Under the pieces are notes generated by a model that did no database searches, was not told the origin of the DNA, and saw nothing but the letters and a program-made list of their open reading frames with translations. The position numbers and the translations under genes are program-made. From NCBI GenBank assembly GCA_020722645.1, contig DYKL01000088.1:1-10865 (forward strand): a stretch of 10,865 nucleotides of DNA. Direction: 5' to 3'. Shown piece after piece: positions 1-5,638 of the stretch (position 1 is the first letter of the stretch; each line of letters begins with the position of its first letter). This stretch comes from Acetofilamentum sp. GTDB taxonomy: Bacteria; Bacteroidota; Bacteroidia; Bacteroidales; JAFGUD01.

Positions 1-60
1 AAGGAATTTTGGATGTGGAATTATTGTAGTATAAGTCAAAAGACTTAATTAATTTTATCT

Positions 61-83
61 CCACCAGACAAAAGTCTGGCGGG
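61..83. repeat. Short hairpin with AAAA loop (REP-like)
   Basis: ccaccagac (61-69) and gtctggcgg (74-82) form a 9-bp stem around an aaaa loop. The one mismatch (A/C) becomes a G-U wobble in minus-strand RNA. It lies at the 5' edge of the reverse-transcriptase fragment, in its open frame but outside any recognisable RT sequence, so it probably arrived during or after the break. Two other hairpins in the window (1632-1656 and 10848-10865) share the design: a CAGG/CCTG-containing stem closed by an A-rich loop. Confidence 0.6.
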
Positions 84-92
84 AACAGAGTT

Positions 93-413
93 GCCAAAGG
101 AGTTAAATTTTTGGGTAGTATAATAAAACCATTTCGTTTATACATTAGTAATCGAACAAAAGGCAATTTTTATAAAACCATTCAAAAATGGAACAATTAT
201 ATTGAACAAAAAGACATTCACAAATTAAATAAAGATGAATTGAATTTATTTGTGTCGTGTATAAATTCATATCTTGGAATAGTCAGACATTTTGCTTGCT
301 ACAAACTAAGAAAACAAATTTTGATAAAAAATTTTTCATTGTTTTTATGGCAATATGTTTATGTTATTGGTAATAAGAAAATTAAGTCGAAATTACTCGT
401 TCAACTTTGTTAA
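93..413 (+). pseudogene. C-terminal fragment of a reverse transcriptase (DGR-like)
   Basis: The frame opens with AKGVKFLGSIIKP, the segment that follows the palm domain in many bacterial reverse transcriptases (GVKFLG then a hydrophobic run and Pro). Further on come YISNRTKGNFY, INSYLGIVRHFACYKLRK and a tail LFLWQYVYVIGNKKIK. From memory, this order matches the thumb/C-terminal part of reverse transcriptases of diversity-generating retroelements and close relatives. The catalytic palm with its YxDD box is absent: the open frame runs back only to a stop at 27-29, and what precedes GVKFLG is hairpin-derived sequence rather than RT. A TTG at 111 could start a 100-residue peptide, but a functional product is unlikely. 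The frame ends at TAA 411-413, overlapping the CHAT fragment in another frame, so this looks like one side of a rearrangement joint. No template or variable repeat was seen. The RT assignment is moderately sure, the DGR subtype less so. Confidence 0.6.
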
Positions 414-712
414 ATGTAAAATTAGTTGTAATTTCAGCTTGTCAGACCGGTTTGGGAGATGTAAAAGGTTCGGAAGGAGTTTTTGGACTGCAAAGAGCCT
501 TAAAAATGTCGGGAGTTGATTTTTTAATTATATCTTTGTGGGAAGTTCCTGATGTTCAAACACAGGATTTGATGACCAGATTTTATTCATATTTTAATAC
601 CGGTTTGGAAGTCAATGTAGCTTTCACCAAAGCACAAAATGAAATAAAAGAGGAATACAAAAACGTAAAAGGCGGTGCTTATGCTTGGGCGGCTTTTGTT
701 CTTATTTATTAG
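407..712 (+). pseudogene. C-terminal fragment of a CHAT-domain (caspase-like) protein
   Basis: The translation contains VKLVVISACQTGLGD, then GSEGVFGLQRALKMSGVDFLIISLWEVPD, and ends GGAYAWAAFVLIY. These are the hallmark C-terminal blocks of CHAT (caspase HetF associated with TPRs) domains. The Cys of SACQTG (codon 440-442) is the family's nucleophile. The partner His, normally in an upstream HLATHG-like motif, and the TPR region usually placed before the domain are missing, so the fragment cannot be an active protease. The frame is open only from 386 and has no convincing start; the TTG at 407 is merely the first alternative start codon. The last residues look like a natural C-terminus, so the break is on the 5' side, where it abuts the reverse-transcriptase fragment at about 390-410. 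A minisatellite starts two bases after the stop. The domain call is secure; broken status is inferred from length. Confidence 0.8.
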
Positions 713-713
713 T

Positions 714-1584
714 ACAGAGTGCATAGTCAAAAGAGTTAAAAGTGCATAGTGCATTGTGCATAGTTAGGGGAGTTCAGAGTGCATAGTGCATTGTGCATAG
801 TTAGGGGAGTTCAGAGTGCAAAGAGTTCAGAGTGCATAGTGCATTGTGCATAGTTAGGGGAGTTCGGTGTGCAAAGAGTTCAGAGTGCATAGTGCAGAGA
901 GTTTCAAGTGCATAGTGCATTGTGCATAGTTCAGTGAGTTTAGAGTGCATAGTGCATTGTGCATAGTTCAGTGAGTTTAGAGTGCATAGTGCATTGTGCA
1001 TAGTCAAAAGAGTTAAAAGTGTATAGTGCATTGTGCATAGTTCAGTGAGTTCAGAGTGCATAGTGCATTGTGCATAGTTCAGTGAGTTCAGAGTGCAAAG
1101 AGTTCAGAGTGCATAGTGCATTGTGCATAGTTCAGTGAGTTCAGAGTGCAGAGAGTTTCAAGTGCATAGTGCATTGTGCATAGTTCAGTGAGTTTAGAGT
1201 GCATAGTGCATTGTGCATAGTTCAGTGAGTTTAGAGTGCATAGTGCATTGTGCATAGTTCAGTGAGTTTAGAGTGCATAGTGCATTGTGCATAGTTCAGT
1301 GAGTTCAGAGTGCATAGTGCATTGTGCATAGTTAGGGGAGTTCAGAGTGCAAAGAGTTCAGAGTGCATAGTGCATTGTGCATAGTTCAGTGAGTTCAGAG
1401 TGCAAAGAGTTCAGAGTGCATAGTGCATTGTGCATAGTTAGGGGAGTTCAGAGTGCAAAGAGTTCAGAGTGCATAGTGCATTGTGCATAGTTCAGTGAGT
1501 TCAGAGAGTTCAGAGTGCATAGTGCAGAGAGTTTCAAGTGCATAGTGCATTGTGAAAAAGTTAAAAGTGCATAGTGCATAGTTG
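714..1584. repeat. Minisatellite array, 37/53-bp periods
   Basis: This gene-free stretch is a tandem array on a 22-bp core (gtgcatagtgcattg followed by tgcatag). I count 17 full cores, starting at 742, 779, 832, 908, 945, 982, 1019, 1056, 1109, 1162, 1199, 1236, 1273, 1310, 1363, 1416 and 1469, plus a truncated one at 1538. Spacings are mostly 37 or 53 bp, with one of 76 and one of 69. The 53-bp unit equals 37 plus a 16-bp insert of the type gttcagagtgcaaaga. The linker alternates between ttcagtgag and ttaggggag. The core is itself internally repetitive (gtgcat three times). The array starts immediately after the CHAT stop codon. There are no unique spacers, so it is not CRISPR. Antisense reading gives only a periodic MHSELTELCTMHY-like peptide, which I do not consider a gene. 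Confidence 0.95.
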
Positions 1585-1585
1585 C

Positions 1586-1606
1586 ACTATTAACTATTAA
1601 CTATTA
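1586..1606. repeat. Heptamer tandem repeat (actatta x3)
   Basis: Three perfect copies of actatta directly follow the end of the minisatellite and run into the left short inverted repeat at 1605. A related attaactatcaactat stretch occurs on the far side at about 1806-1821. It marks the array/island border; no function is assigned. Confidence 0.75.
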
Positions 1607-1631
1607 ATGCGAATTAAGAGTCGAAATTTTA

Positions 1632-1656
1632 CTGGCAGGTGGAAAACACCTGCCAG
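1632..1656. repeat. Strong hairpin: 10-bp perfect stem, GAAAA loop
   Basis: ctggcaggtg (1632-1641), gaaaa, cacctgccag (1647-1656) form a perfect 10-bp stem. The inner part is the same as the hairpin at 10848-10865 (gcaggtg, aaaa, cacctgc). No T-tract follows, so it is not an obvious intrinsic terminator. It is best described as a REP-like interspersed palindrome. Confidence 0.7.
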
Positions 1657-1683
1657 AGGCAAATTGCCTCAATCAGGTGCCTG
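1656..1683. repeat. Two further palindromes adjoining the hairpin
   Basis: gaggcaa-a-ttgcctc (1656-1670) is a perfect 7-bp dyad, and cagg-tg-cctg (1674-1683) a 4-bp one. caggtg at 1674-1679 can also pair with cacctg at 1647-1652, so an alternative fold to the preceding hairpin is possible. Whether this stretch is transcribed is unknown. Confidence 0.5.
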
Positions 1684-1711
1684 TACTGTAAGTATCTCAA
1701 CTGATTGCAAA

Positions 1712-1795
1712 TATATATAGAACAAGTTGATTTTCAACATTATTTTTTATCCCTATATATAGAACAAGTTGATTTTCAACATTATTTTTTATCCC
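1712..1795. repeat. Perfect 42-bp tandem duplication
   Basis: Positions 1712-1753 and 1754-1795 are identical, running from tatatatagaac to ttttttatccc. Each copy holds a small dyad gttga-ttt-tcaac. The identity indicates a recent duplication. It lies 96 bp upstream of murA and each copy is AT-rich enough to hold promoter-like sequence, but I find no clear TAnnTTTG element in it. Confidence 0.9.
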
Positions 1796-1816
1796 TTAAT
1801 TCGTATTATTAACTAT

Positions 1817-1841
1817 CAACTATGCACTATCAACTATGCAC
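1817..1841. repeat. Inverted copies of the minisatellite motif
   Basis: caactatgcac occurs at 1817-1827 and again at 1831-1841. It is the reverse complement of gtgcatagttg at 1574-1584, the final motif of the array. The array motif therefore flanks the 1605-1808 island in opposite orientations. Confidence 0.75.
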
Positions 1842-1847
1842 TTACTT

Positions 1848-1886
1848 AACTTTATAACTTTACAAACTTTATAAACTTTATAAACT
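1848..1886. repeat. AT-rich short tandem repeat just before murA
   Basis: About four copies of an aactttata-like unit end 5 nt before the murA start. Two near-matches to the Bacteroidota -7 element (taacttta at 1847-1854 and 1855-1862, with A for the last G) lie here, but no -33 TTTG is found at the right distance. I therefore do not call a promoter. The repeat probably forms the murA leader. Confidence 0.6.
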
Positions 1887-1891
1887 AAGAT

Positions 1892-3196
1892 ATGAAATTT
1901 ATTATCGAAGGACAAAGAAAATTAAAAGGTGAACTTCACCCGCAAGGAGCTAAAAATGAGGCTCTTCAAATTATAAGTGCAGTTTTACTGACACCTGATA
2001 AAGTAGTAATTAAAAATATTCCGGAAATTGCTGATGTTCTGAATCTTATAGATTTACTTAAACATCTTGGAGTACAAATTCACAAACATGGGACAGGAAA
2101 TTTTGAGTTTGAGGCTAAAGAAGTTGATATGGAGTATCTTAAATCAGACGAATTTAGAATTAAAAGCAGCCGTTTACGTGGTTCTGTGATGATTATGGGT
2201 CCACTATTGGCACGTTTTGGGCATGCTTGTATGCCAAAGCCCGGAGGGGATAAAATAGGTCGTCGCAGAATGGACACTCACTTTATTGGTTTTCAGACAC
2301 TTGGAGCTAAATTTAACTTTGATACCAACGATTCATTTTATACAGTCGAAGCTAAAAATCTCAAAGGTGCTTATATGTTACTTGATGAAGCATCTGTAAC
2401 AGGTACAGCGAATATACTAATGGCTGCAACAATGGCAAAAGGAACAACCACAATATATAATGCCGCTTGTGAGCCTTATTTACAACAGTTGTCAAAAATG
2501 TTAAACAGAATGGGCGCAAAAATATCAGGAATTGGCTCAAATTTATTGACAATAGAGGGTGTGGATAGCCTATCGGGAACAGAGCATACCATTTTGCCGG
2601 ATATGATTGAAGTCGGAAGTTTTATAGGGCTTGCGGCAATGACAAATGGCGAAATTACTATTAAAAATGCCGGAGTAGAGCATTTGGGTATTATTCCTAC
2701 TACTTTTAAACGGCTTGGCATTAAAATGGAAATAAAAAATGATGATATAAAAGTTATTCCGCAAGAAAAATACGAAATAGAAACATTTATAGACGGTTCA
2801 ATAATGACAATTGCCGATGCAACTTGGCCCGGATTAAGTCCCGATTTGTTGAGCATAATGTTAGTTGTTGCAACACAGGCAAAAGGTAGTGTTTTAATTC
2901 ATCAGAAAATGTTTGAAAGCCGCTTGTTTTTTGTTGATAAGCTGATAGATATGGGAGCTCAAATAATACTCTGCGACCCGCACAGAGCTACTGTAATCGG
3001 GCTTAATCGTCAGAATATGTTAAGAGCTTCCAAAATGACTTCTCCGGATATTCGTGCAGGTATGGCTCTTTTAATTGCAGCTCTTTCTGCCGAAGGTACA
3101 AGCGAAATTGACAACATCGGGCAAATAGACCGTGGTTATCAAAACATTGATTTAAGACTTAATAATATTGGAGCAAATATTATCAGATTAGAATAA
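1892..3196 (+). CDS. murA: UDP-N-acetylglucosamine 1-carboxyvinyltransferase
   Basis: Catalyses the first committed cytoplasmic step of peptidoglycan synthesis: transfer of enolpyruvate from PEP to UDP-GlcNAc. The 434 residues fit the family's usual ~420-440 and show the duplicated EPSP-synthase-like fold by motif: GAKNEAL with catalytic Lys21-Asn22, LRGSVMIMGPLLARFG with Arg96, PGGDKIGRRRMD (about 117-128), SPDLL with the general-base Asp318, FESRLFFVDKL with Arg344, SPDIRAG with Asp386-Arg388, and QIDRGYQNID near the C-terminus. In Escherichia coli the flexible loop carries Cys115, the residue alkylated by fosfomycin. Here the equivalent residue is Asp120, so the enzyme should be intrinsically fosfomycin-insensitive, as known for other Asp-type MurA enzymes. 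The ATG at 1892 gives the canonical N-terminus (MKFIIEGQRKLKGELHPQGAKN); no strong Shine-Dalgarno precedes it. The gene stands alone on its strand, with repeats before it and a decayed gene after it. Confidence 0.96.
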   Translation: MKFIIEGQRKLKGELHPQGAKNEALQIISAVLLTPDKVVIKNIPEIADVLNLIDLLKHLGVQIHKHGTGNFEFEAKEVDMEYLKSDEFRIKSSRLRGSVMIMGPLLARFGHACMPKPGGDKIGRRRMDTHFIGFQTLGAKFNFDTNDSFYTVEAKNLKGAYMLLDEASVTGTANILMAATMAKGTTTIYNAACEPYLQQLSKMLNRMGAKISGIGSNLLTIEGVDSLSGTEHTILPDMIEVGSFIGLAAMTNGEITIKNAGVEHLGIIPTTFKRLGIKMEIKNDDIKVIPQEKYEIETFIDGSIMTIADATWPGLSPDLLSIMLVVATQAKGSVLIHQKMFESRLFFVDKLIDMGAQIILCDPHRATVIGLNRQNMLRASKMTSPDIRAGMALLIAALSAEGTSEIDNIGQIDRGYQNIDLRLNNIGANIIRLE

Positions 3197-3210
3197 AATG
3201 CGAAAAAAAG

Positions 3211-3266
3211 TTTATTTGAATAAAAAAAATCTTAATTTTGTGATTATATAAATTTATTCAAATAAA
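3211..3266. repeat. 14-bp perfect inverted repeat bracketing a promoter-like element
   Basis: tttatttgaataaa (3211-3224) and tttattcaaataaa (3253-3266) are perfect reverse complements separated by 28 nt. The interval contains the TAnnTTTG element at 3233-3240, and the right arm ends on the first base of the ATG at 3266. A third, slightly degenerate copy (tttatttgaatta) is at 3358-3370. It could be an operator pair or a long-stem structure downstream of murA; the wide spacing and lack of a T-tract argue against a classical terminator. Confidence 0.6.
3233..3240 (+). promoter_or_regulatory. Putative Bacteroidota -7 promoter element
   Basis: taattttg matches the Bacteroidota -7 consensus TAnnTTTG exactly. 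It lies 25 nt before the ATG at 3266 of the decayed secreted-protein gene, a sensible distance. A TTTG occurs at 3215-3218, but the 14-nt gap is shorter than the usual ~19-20 nt, so the -33 element is uncertain. Confidence 0.35.
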
Positions 3267-3583
3267 TGCCTTTGAAAATTTCAATATTTTTGTTGATAAT
3301 CCTGACAAACGTTGTTTTATCGGCTCAGAAGGACACTTTTGACATTTATTAATATAATTTATTTGAATTATCAAAGGTTAAAATCAATTCTGTAACAAAA
3401 AACGGCTCAATCCAAAATATAGGGGGGATTGTAATTTTTTTTTGTAACAAATGACCATTCAGGTGATATTTATATCGAAAATTCAATTATCAGAAATAAC
3501 ACAGCTGGCACTTGGTATCCTGTCCGGCTATTTCAATGCACAGCGATACAAAAATCAGAGTAAAAAATTCAATTATTGAGTGA
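3266..3583 (+). pseudogene. Remnant of a secreted protein, possibly beta-helix
   Basis: The ATG at 3266 opens a clear signal peptide (MPLKISIFLLIILTNVVLSA, cleavage before QKDTF), but a TAA stops it after 28 codons (3350-3352). The same frame continues with LFELSKVKINSVTKNGSIQN and GGIVIFF to a 9-T tract (3435-3443), then hits TGA. One T fewer would continue as VTNDHSGDIYIENSIIRNN and TAGTWYP. A further shift near 3530 gives MHSDTKIRVKNSIIE, ending at TGA 3581-3583. The repeated NSII pattern (ENSIIRNN, KNSIIE) is reminiscent of a right-handed beta-helix repeat; the first part also slightly resembles the start of a TonB-receptor plug. At least three lesions and about 100 codons in all indicate decay of a larger gene. 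The 3' end overlaps the end of cysQ on the other strand by 15 bp. The family assignment is weak; the signal peptide is convincing. Confidence 0.5.
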
Positions 3584-4369
3584 AACAATAAAATAAGGAT
3601 TCAGCAAGTTTTCTTTGTTATAAATCATTTCCTGATGATTTTCGGCTTGAACAACCTTTCCTCCGGCATATTTAACTATTGCGTGTCCGGCAGCTATGTC
3701 CCATTCCATTGTTGGTCCGAAACGAGGATAAATATCTGCTACTCCATTGGCTATTGCACAAAGTTTAAGTGAGCTGCCTACATTAATTAACTCTAAATCA
3801 GGATATTCTGTCTTTAATTTTTCGATAAAATCTTCTGTTTCTTTATTAAAATGAGATTTACTGGCAATAACTTTATAATTAAAATTATTTTTTTTAAGAG
3901 GTAATTTTTGCGATGAATTTATTAAATCATTTAAAGTGTTATATTTTTTTATAATATTATTACACTGAAAACTACCAAACTCTTTTGAAGCAAAAAACAA
4001 TTCTTGTTTAGCCGGAACGTAAACAACACCGAACACGGGAATTTGATTTTCGATTAATGCAATATTAACTGTAAAATCAGCTAATCTGTTTATAAATTCT
4101 TTTGTTCCGTCTAAGGGATCTACAAGCCAGAATTTTACCCAGTTTTTCCGTTGCTCATAATCTATTTGTTTGTTTTCTTCGCTTATAATGGGTATGTCAA
4201 ATTTTTTTAAAGTGTTCATTATAATCTCATTAGACTTTTTGTCAGCAATTGTCAAAGGAGAATTGTCCTGTTTAAATTCTATCTCAAAGTTTTGACTGCT
4301 GTAAACTTTCATAATTTCATAACCTGCATCAATAGCCGTGTTTACAACTTCTAAATAATTTTTTTTCAT
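3569..4369 (-). CDS. cysQ: 3'(2'),5'-bisphosphate nucleotidase CysQ
   Basis: A cytoplasmic Mg-dependent, Li-sensitive phosphatase of the inositol-monophosphatase superfamily that hydrolyses 3'-phosphoadenosine 5'-phosphate (PAP) to AMP, and PAPS in sulfate assimilation. The 266 residues show the family signatures: DNSPLTIADKKSN (35-47), ISEE with metal ligands Glu64-Glu65, WLVDPLDGTKEFI with Asp84, Asp87 and the GT pair, DFTVNIALIE followed by PVFGVVYVP, and EWDIAAGHAIVKYAGG with Asp224. The TKEFI extension after DPLDGT points to the CysQ subgroup rather than SuhB-type inositol monophosphatases. The ATG at 4369 gives a normal N-terminus. The gene runs convergently with murA and its debris. 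It is separated from aroC by 189 nt containing palindromic repeats, so it probably has its own promoter. No sulfate-assimilation genes are alongside. Confidence 0.92.
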   Translation of the reverse strand: MKKNYLEVVNTAIDAGYEIMKVYSSQNFEIEFKQDNSPLTIADKKSNEIIMNTLKKFDIPIISEENKQIDYEQRKNWVKFWLVDPLDGTKEFINRLADFTVNIALIENQIPVFGVVYVPAKQELFFASKEFGSFQCNNIIKKYNTLNDLINSSQKLPLKKNNFNYKVIASKSHFNKETEDFIEKLKTEYPDLELINVGSSLKLCAIANGVADIYPRFGPTMEWDIAAGHAIVKYAGGKVVQAENHQEMIYNKENLLNPYFIVSLNN

Positions 4370-4406
4370 TTTTATAAATTTTTATAAATATTATTGAAAA
4401 TAGTCT

Positions 4407-4441
4407 AAAAAGTATAAACATTTTAGCTCAACAAACACAAA
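4407..4441 (-). promoter_or_regulatory. Possible cysQ promoter
   Basis: On the minus strand, tacttttt (4414-4407) is a one-off match to TAnnTTTG. TTTG boxes lie 17 nt (4435-4432) and 23 nt (4441-4438) upstream, bracketing the usual ~19-20 nt spacing. The element is about 38 nt from the cysQ ATG. It is weak evidence in very AT-rich DNA. Confidence 0.25.
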
Positions 4442-4517
4442 TAGCTGATTATCAATAGTGTAATAAATTTTTAAAAATTAACATAATTTTCTAATAATTA
4501 ATGCATTAACTTTACAA

Positions 4518-4564
4518 ACCCTTACAGGGCTGGCTTTTAGACCCTTTCAGGGCAAGCTTTATAG
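4518..4564. repeat. Tandem pair of ACCCTTnCAGGG palindromic repeats
   Basis: Two related 23-24-bp units (4518-4540 and 4541-4564) each start with a CCCT-n3-AGGG dyad (cccttacaggg, ccctttcaggg) followed by a gctt(t)ta-type linker. Similar ACCCTTTCAGGG-type palindromes are common between genes in Bacteroidota. The second unit runs six bases past the end of the aroC stop codon into the gene (minus strand), so the pair sits exactly at the aroC 3' end, where it could stabilise or end the transcript. There is no T-tract typical of an intrinsic terminator. Confidence 0.65.
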
Positions 4565-5635
4565 ACTAAACTCATTATTCATTAAAATAAAATCTGCAAT
4601 AACCATTGCTACAACTGATTCAACAACAATCACAGCTCTCGGAACAACACAAGGATCGTGTCTTCCTGAAATTTTGAACTTAATATTATTTCCTTGATTA
4701 TCAATTGTTTGTTGTTCTTTTTCAATTGATGATGTTGGTTTAAATGCAGCATTAATAATAATATCCTGACCTGTAGTGATACCACCTAAAACACCGCCGG
4801 AGTTGTTACTTTTAAATAATATTTTGTTGTTTTCTTTGAAAATTTCGTCATTAAAATATGAACCGTTTAAGCTGGCTGCATTAAAACCTTGTCCTATTTC
4901 AAAACCTTTGCAAGCATTGATAGACATTACAGCTTTTGCCAATTGAGCCTGCATTTTGTCAAAAACAGGTTCTCCTATACCAACCGGTGTATTTTTAACA
5001 ATACAACTTACAATTCCGCCTACAGAATCCTGATTTTTTTTAGCATTTAAAATTTCTTGTTCAAAAAGTTTATTTTGTTCATTATCAGGGCATCTGGTTG
5101 AGTAACTATAAGTTTTATCTAAATCTATTTCTGTATAATGTTTTTCAAATTTGAGGTTCCCAATTTGTTTGGTATAAGCGTTTACTTGAATATTATATTT
5201 TTTTATCATAATTTTTGCAAATGCACCTGCAACTACCCAATTAGCTGTTTCTCTCGCAGATGAGCGTCCGCCGCCTCGATAATCTCTAATTCCGTATTTT
5301 TTTTGATATGTAAAATCAGCGTGCCCGGGTCTGTACAAATTTTTAAGATTTTTATAATCTGTTGATTTTATGTCATAGTTTGGAATTATGAAACCTATTG
5401 GTGTTCCAAGTGATTTGTTTTCAAAAATCCCGGATAGAATTTCAACTTTGTCGTTTTCTTTTCTTTGTGTAGATATTTCTGAATTATTCGGTTTTCGTTT
5501 ATTAAGTTCTGATTGAATAAATTCTGAGTCAATAATAATATTTGGTGGGTAACCGTCAATTATTCCTCCGATAGCTTTTCCGTGTGATTCTCCGAATGTA
5601 GTAAGTCTTAAAATATTGCCGAAAGTATTACTCAC
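4559..5635 (-). CDS. aroC: Chorismate synthase
   Basis: Catalyses the last shikimate-pathway step, 5-enolpyruvylshikimate 3-phosphate to chorismate, using reduced FMN in the cytoplasm. The 358 residues are a full-length family member: NTFGNILRLTTFGESHG at the N-terminus with His18, RPGHADFTYQKKYGIRDYRG and GGRSSARETANW (about 102-133) with His105 and the Arg-rich substrate/FMN site, NSGGVLGGITTGQ (278-290), and GRHDPCVVPRAVIVVE near the C-terminus with Asp327. The start is GTG at 5635: the codon two positions upstream in the same frame is the TAA of the preceding sensor gene, leaving only TTT between, and the family always keeps the NTFGN segment close to the start. This TAA-TTT-GTG arrangement suggests translation by reinitiation or coupling from the sensor gene. 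No other aro genes are adjacent. Confidence 0.97.
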   Translation of the reverse strand: MSNTFGNILRLTTFGESHGKAIGGIIDGYPPNIIIDSEFIQSELNKRKPNNSEISTQRKENDKVEILSGIFENKSLGTPIGFIIPNYDIKSTDYKNLKNLYRPGHADFTYQKKYGIRDYRGGGRSSARETANWVVAGAFAKIMIKKYNIQVNAYTKQIGNLKFEKHYTEIDLDKTYSYSTRCPDNEQNKLFEQEILNAKKNQDSVGGIVSCIVKNTPVGIGEPVFDKMQAQLAKAVMSINACKGFEIGQGFNAASLNGSYFNDEIFKENNKILFKSNNSGGVLGGITTGQDIIINAAFKPTSSIEKEQQTIDNQGNNIKFKISGRHDPCVVPRAVIVVESVVAMVIADFILMNNEFSL

Positions 5636-5638
5636 AAA

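Larger units (their letters stand above)
1605..1808. repeat. ~200-bp island bounded by 13-bp inverted repeats
   Basis: taatgcgaattaa (1605-1617) and ttaattcgtatta (1796-1808) are inverted repeats with one mismatch. Between them lie a 10-bp-stem hairpin, a second palindrome and a 42-bp tandem duplication, with no open frame of note. Outside them, gtgcatagttg (1574-1584) faces caactatgcac (1817-1827 and 1831-1841). The arrangement resembles a small non-autonomous (MITE-like) insertion or folded repeat. No target-site duplication is clear, so mobility is only a possibility. Confidence 0.4.

Noticed and set aside
1..48. C-terminal tail of an upstream gene (KEFWMWNYCSISQKT then TAA)
   Set aside because: Fifteen residues in one of several short open frames at the window edge; too little to assign, although it could be the end of a gene to the left.
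801..1061. 86-residue antisense open frame in the repeat array
   Set aside because: The peptide is a low-complexity periodic translation of the minisatellite, with no start context or homology pattern.
714..1584. CRISPR array
   Set aside because: The spacing looks CRISPR-like (37/53 bp), but the linkers are a few recurring variants rather than unique spacers, and no cas gene is present.
1642..1670. Intrinsic terminator after the array
   Set aside because: Strong stems but no following T-tract on either strand and no gene ending here.
1712..1795. Two-repeat CRISPR remnant
   Set aside because: The two 42-bp copies are directly adjacent with no spacer; it is a simple tandem duplication.
2080..2856. 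Antisense open frames inside murA
   Set aside because: They overlap a well-supported murA on the other strand and show no domain motifs.
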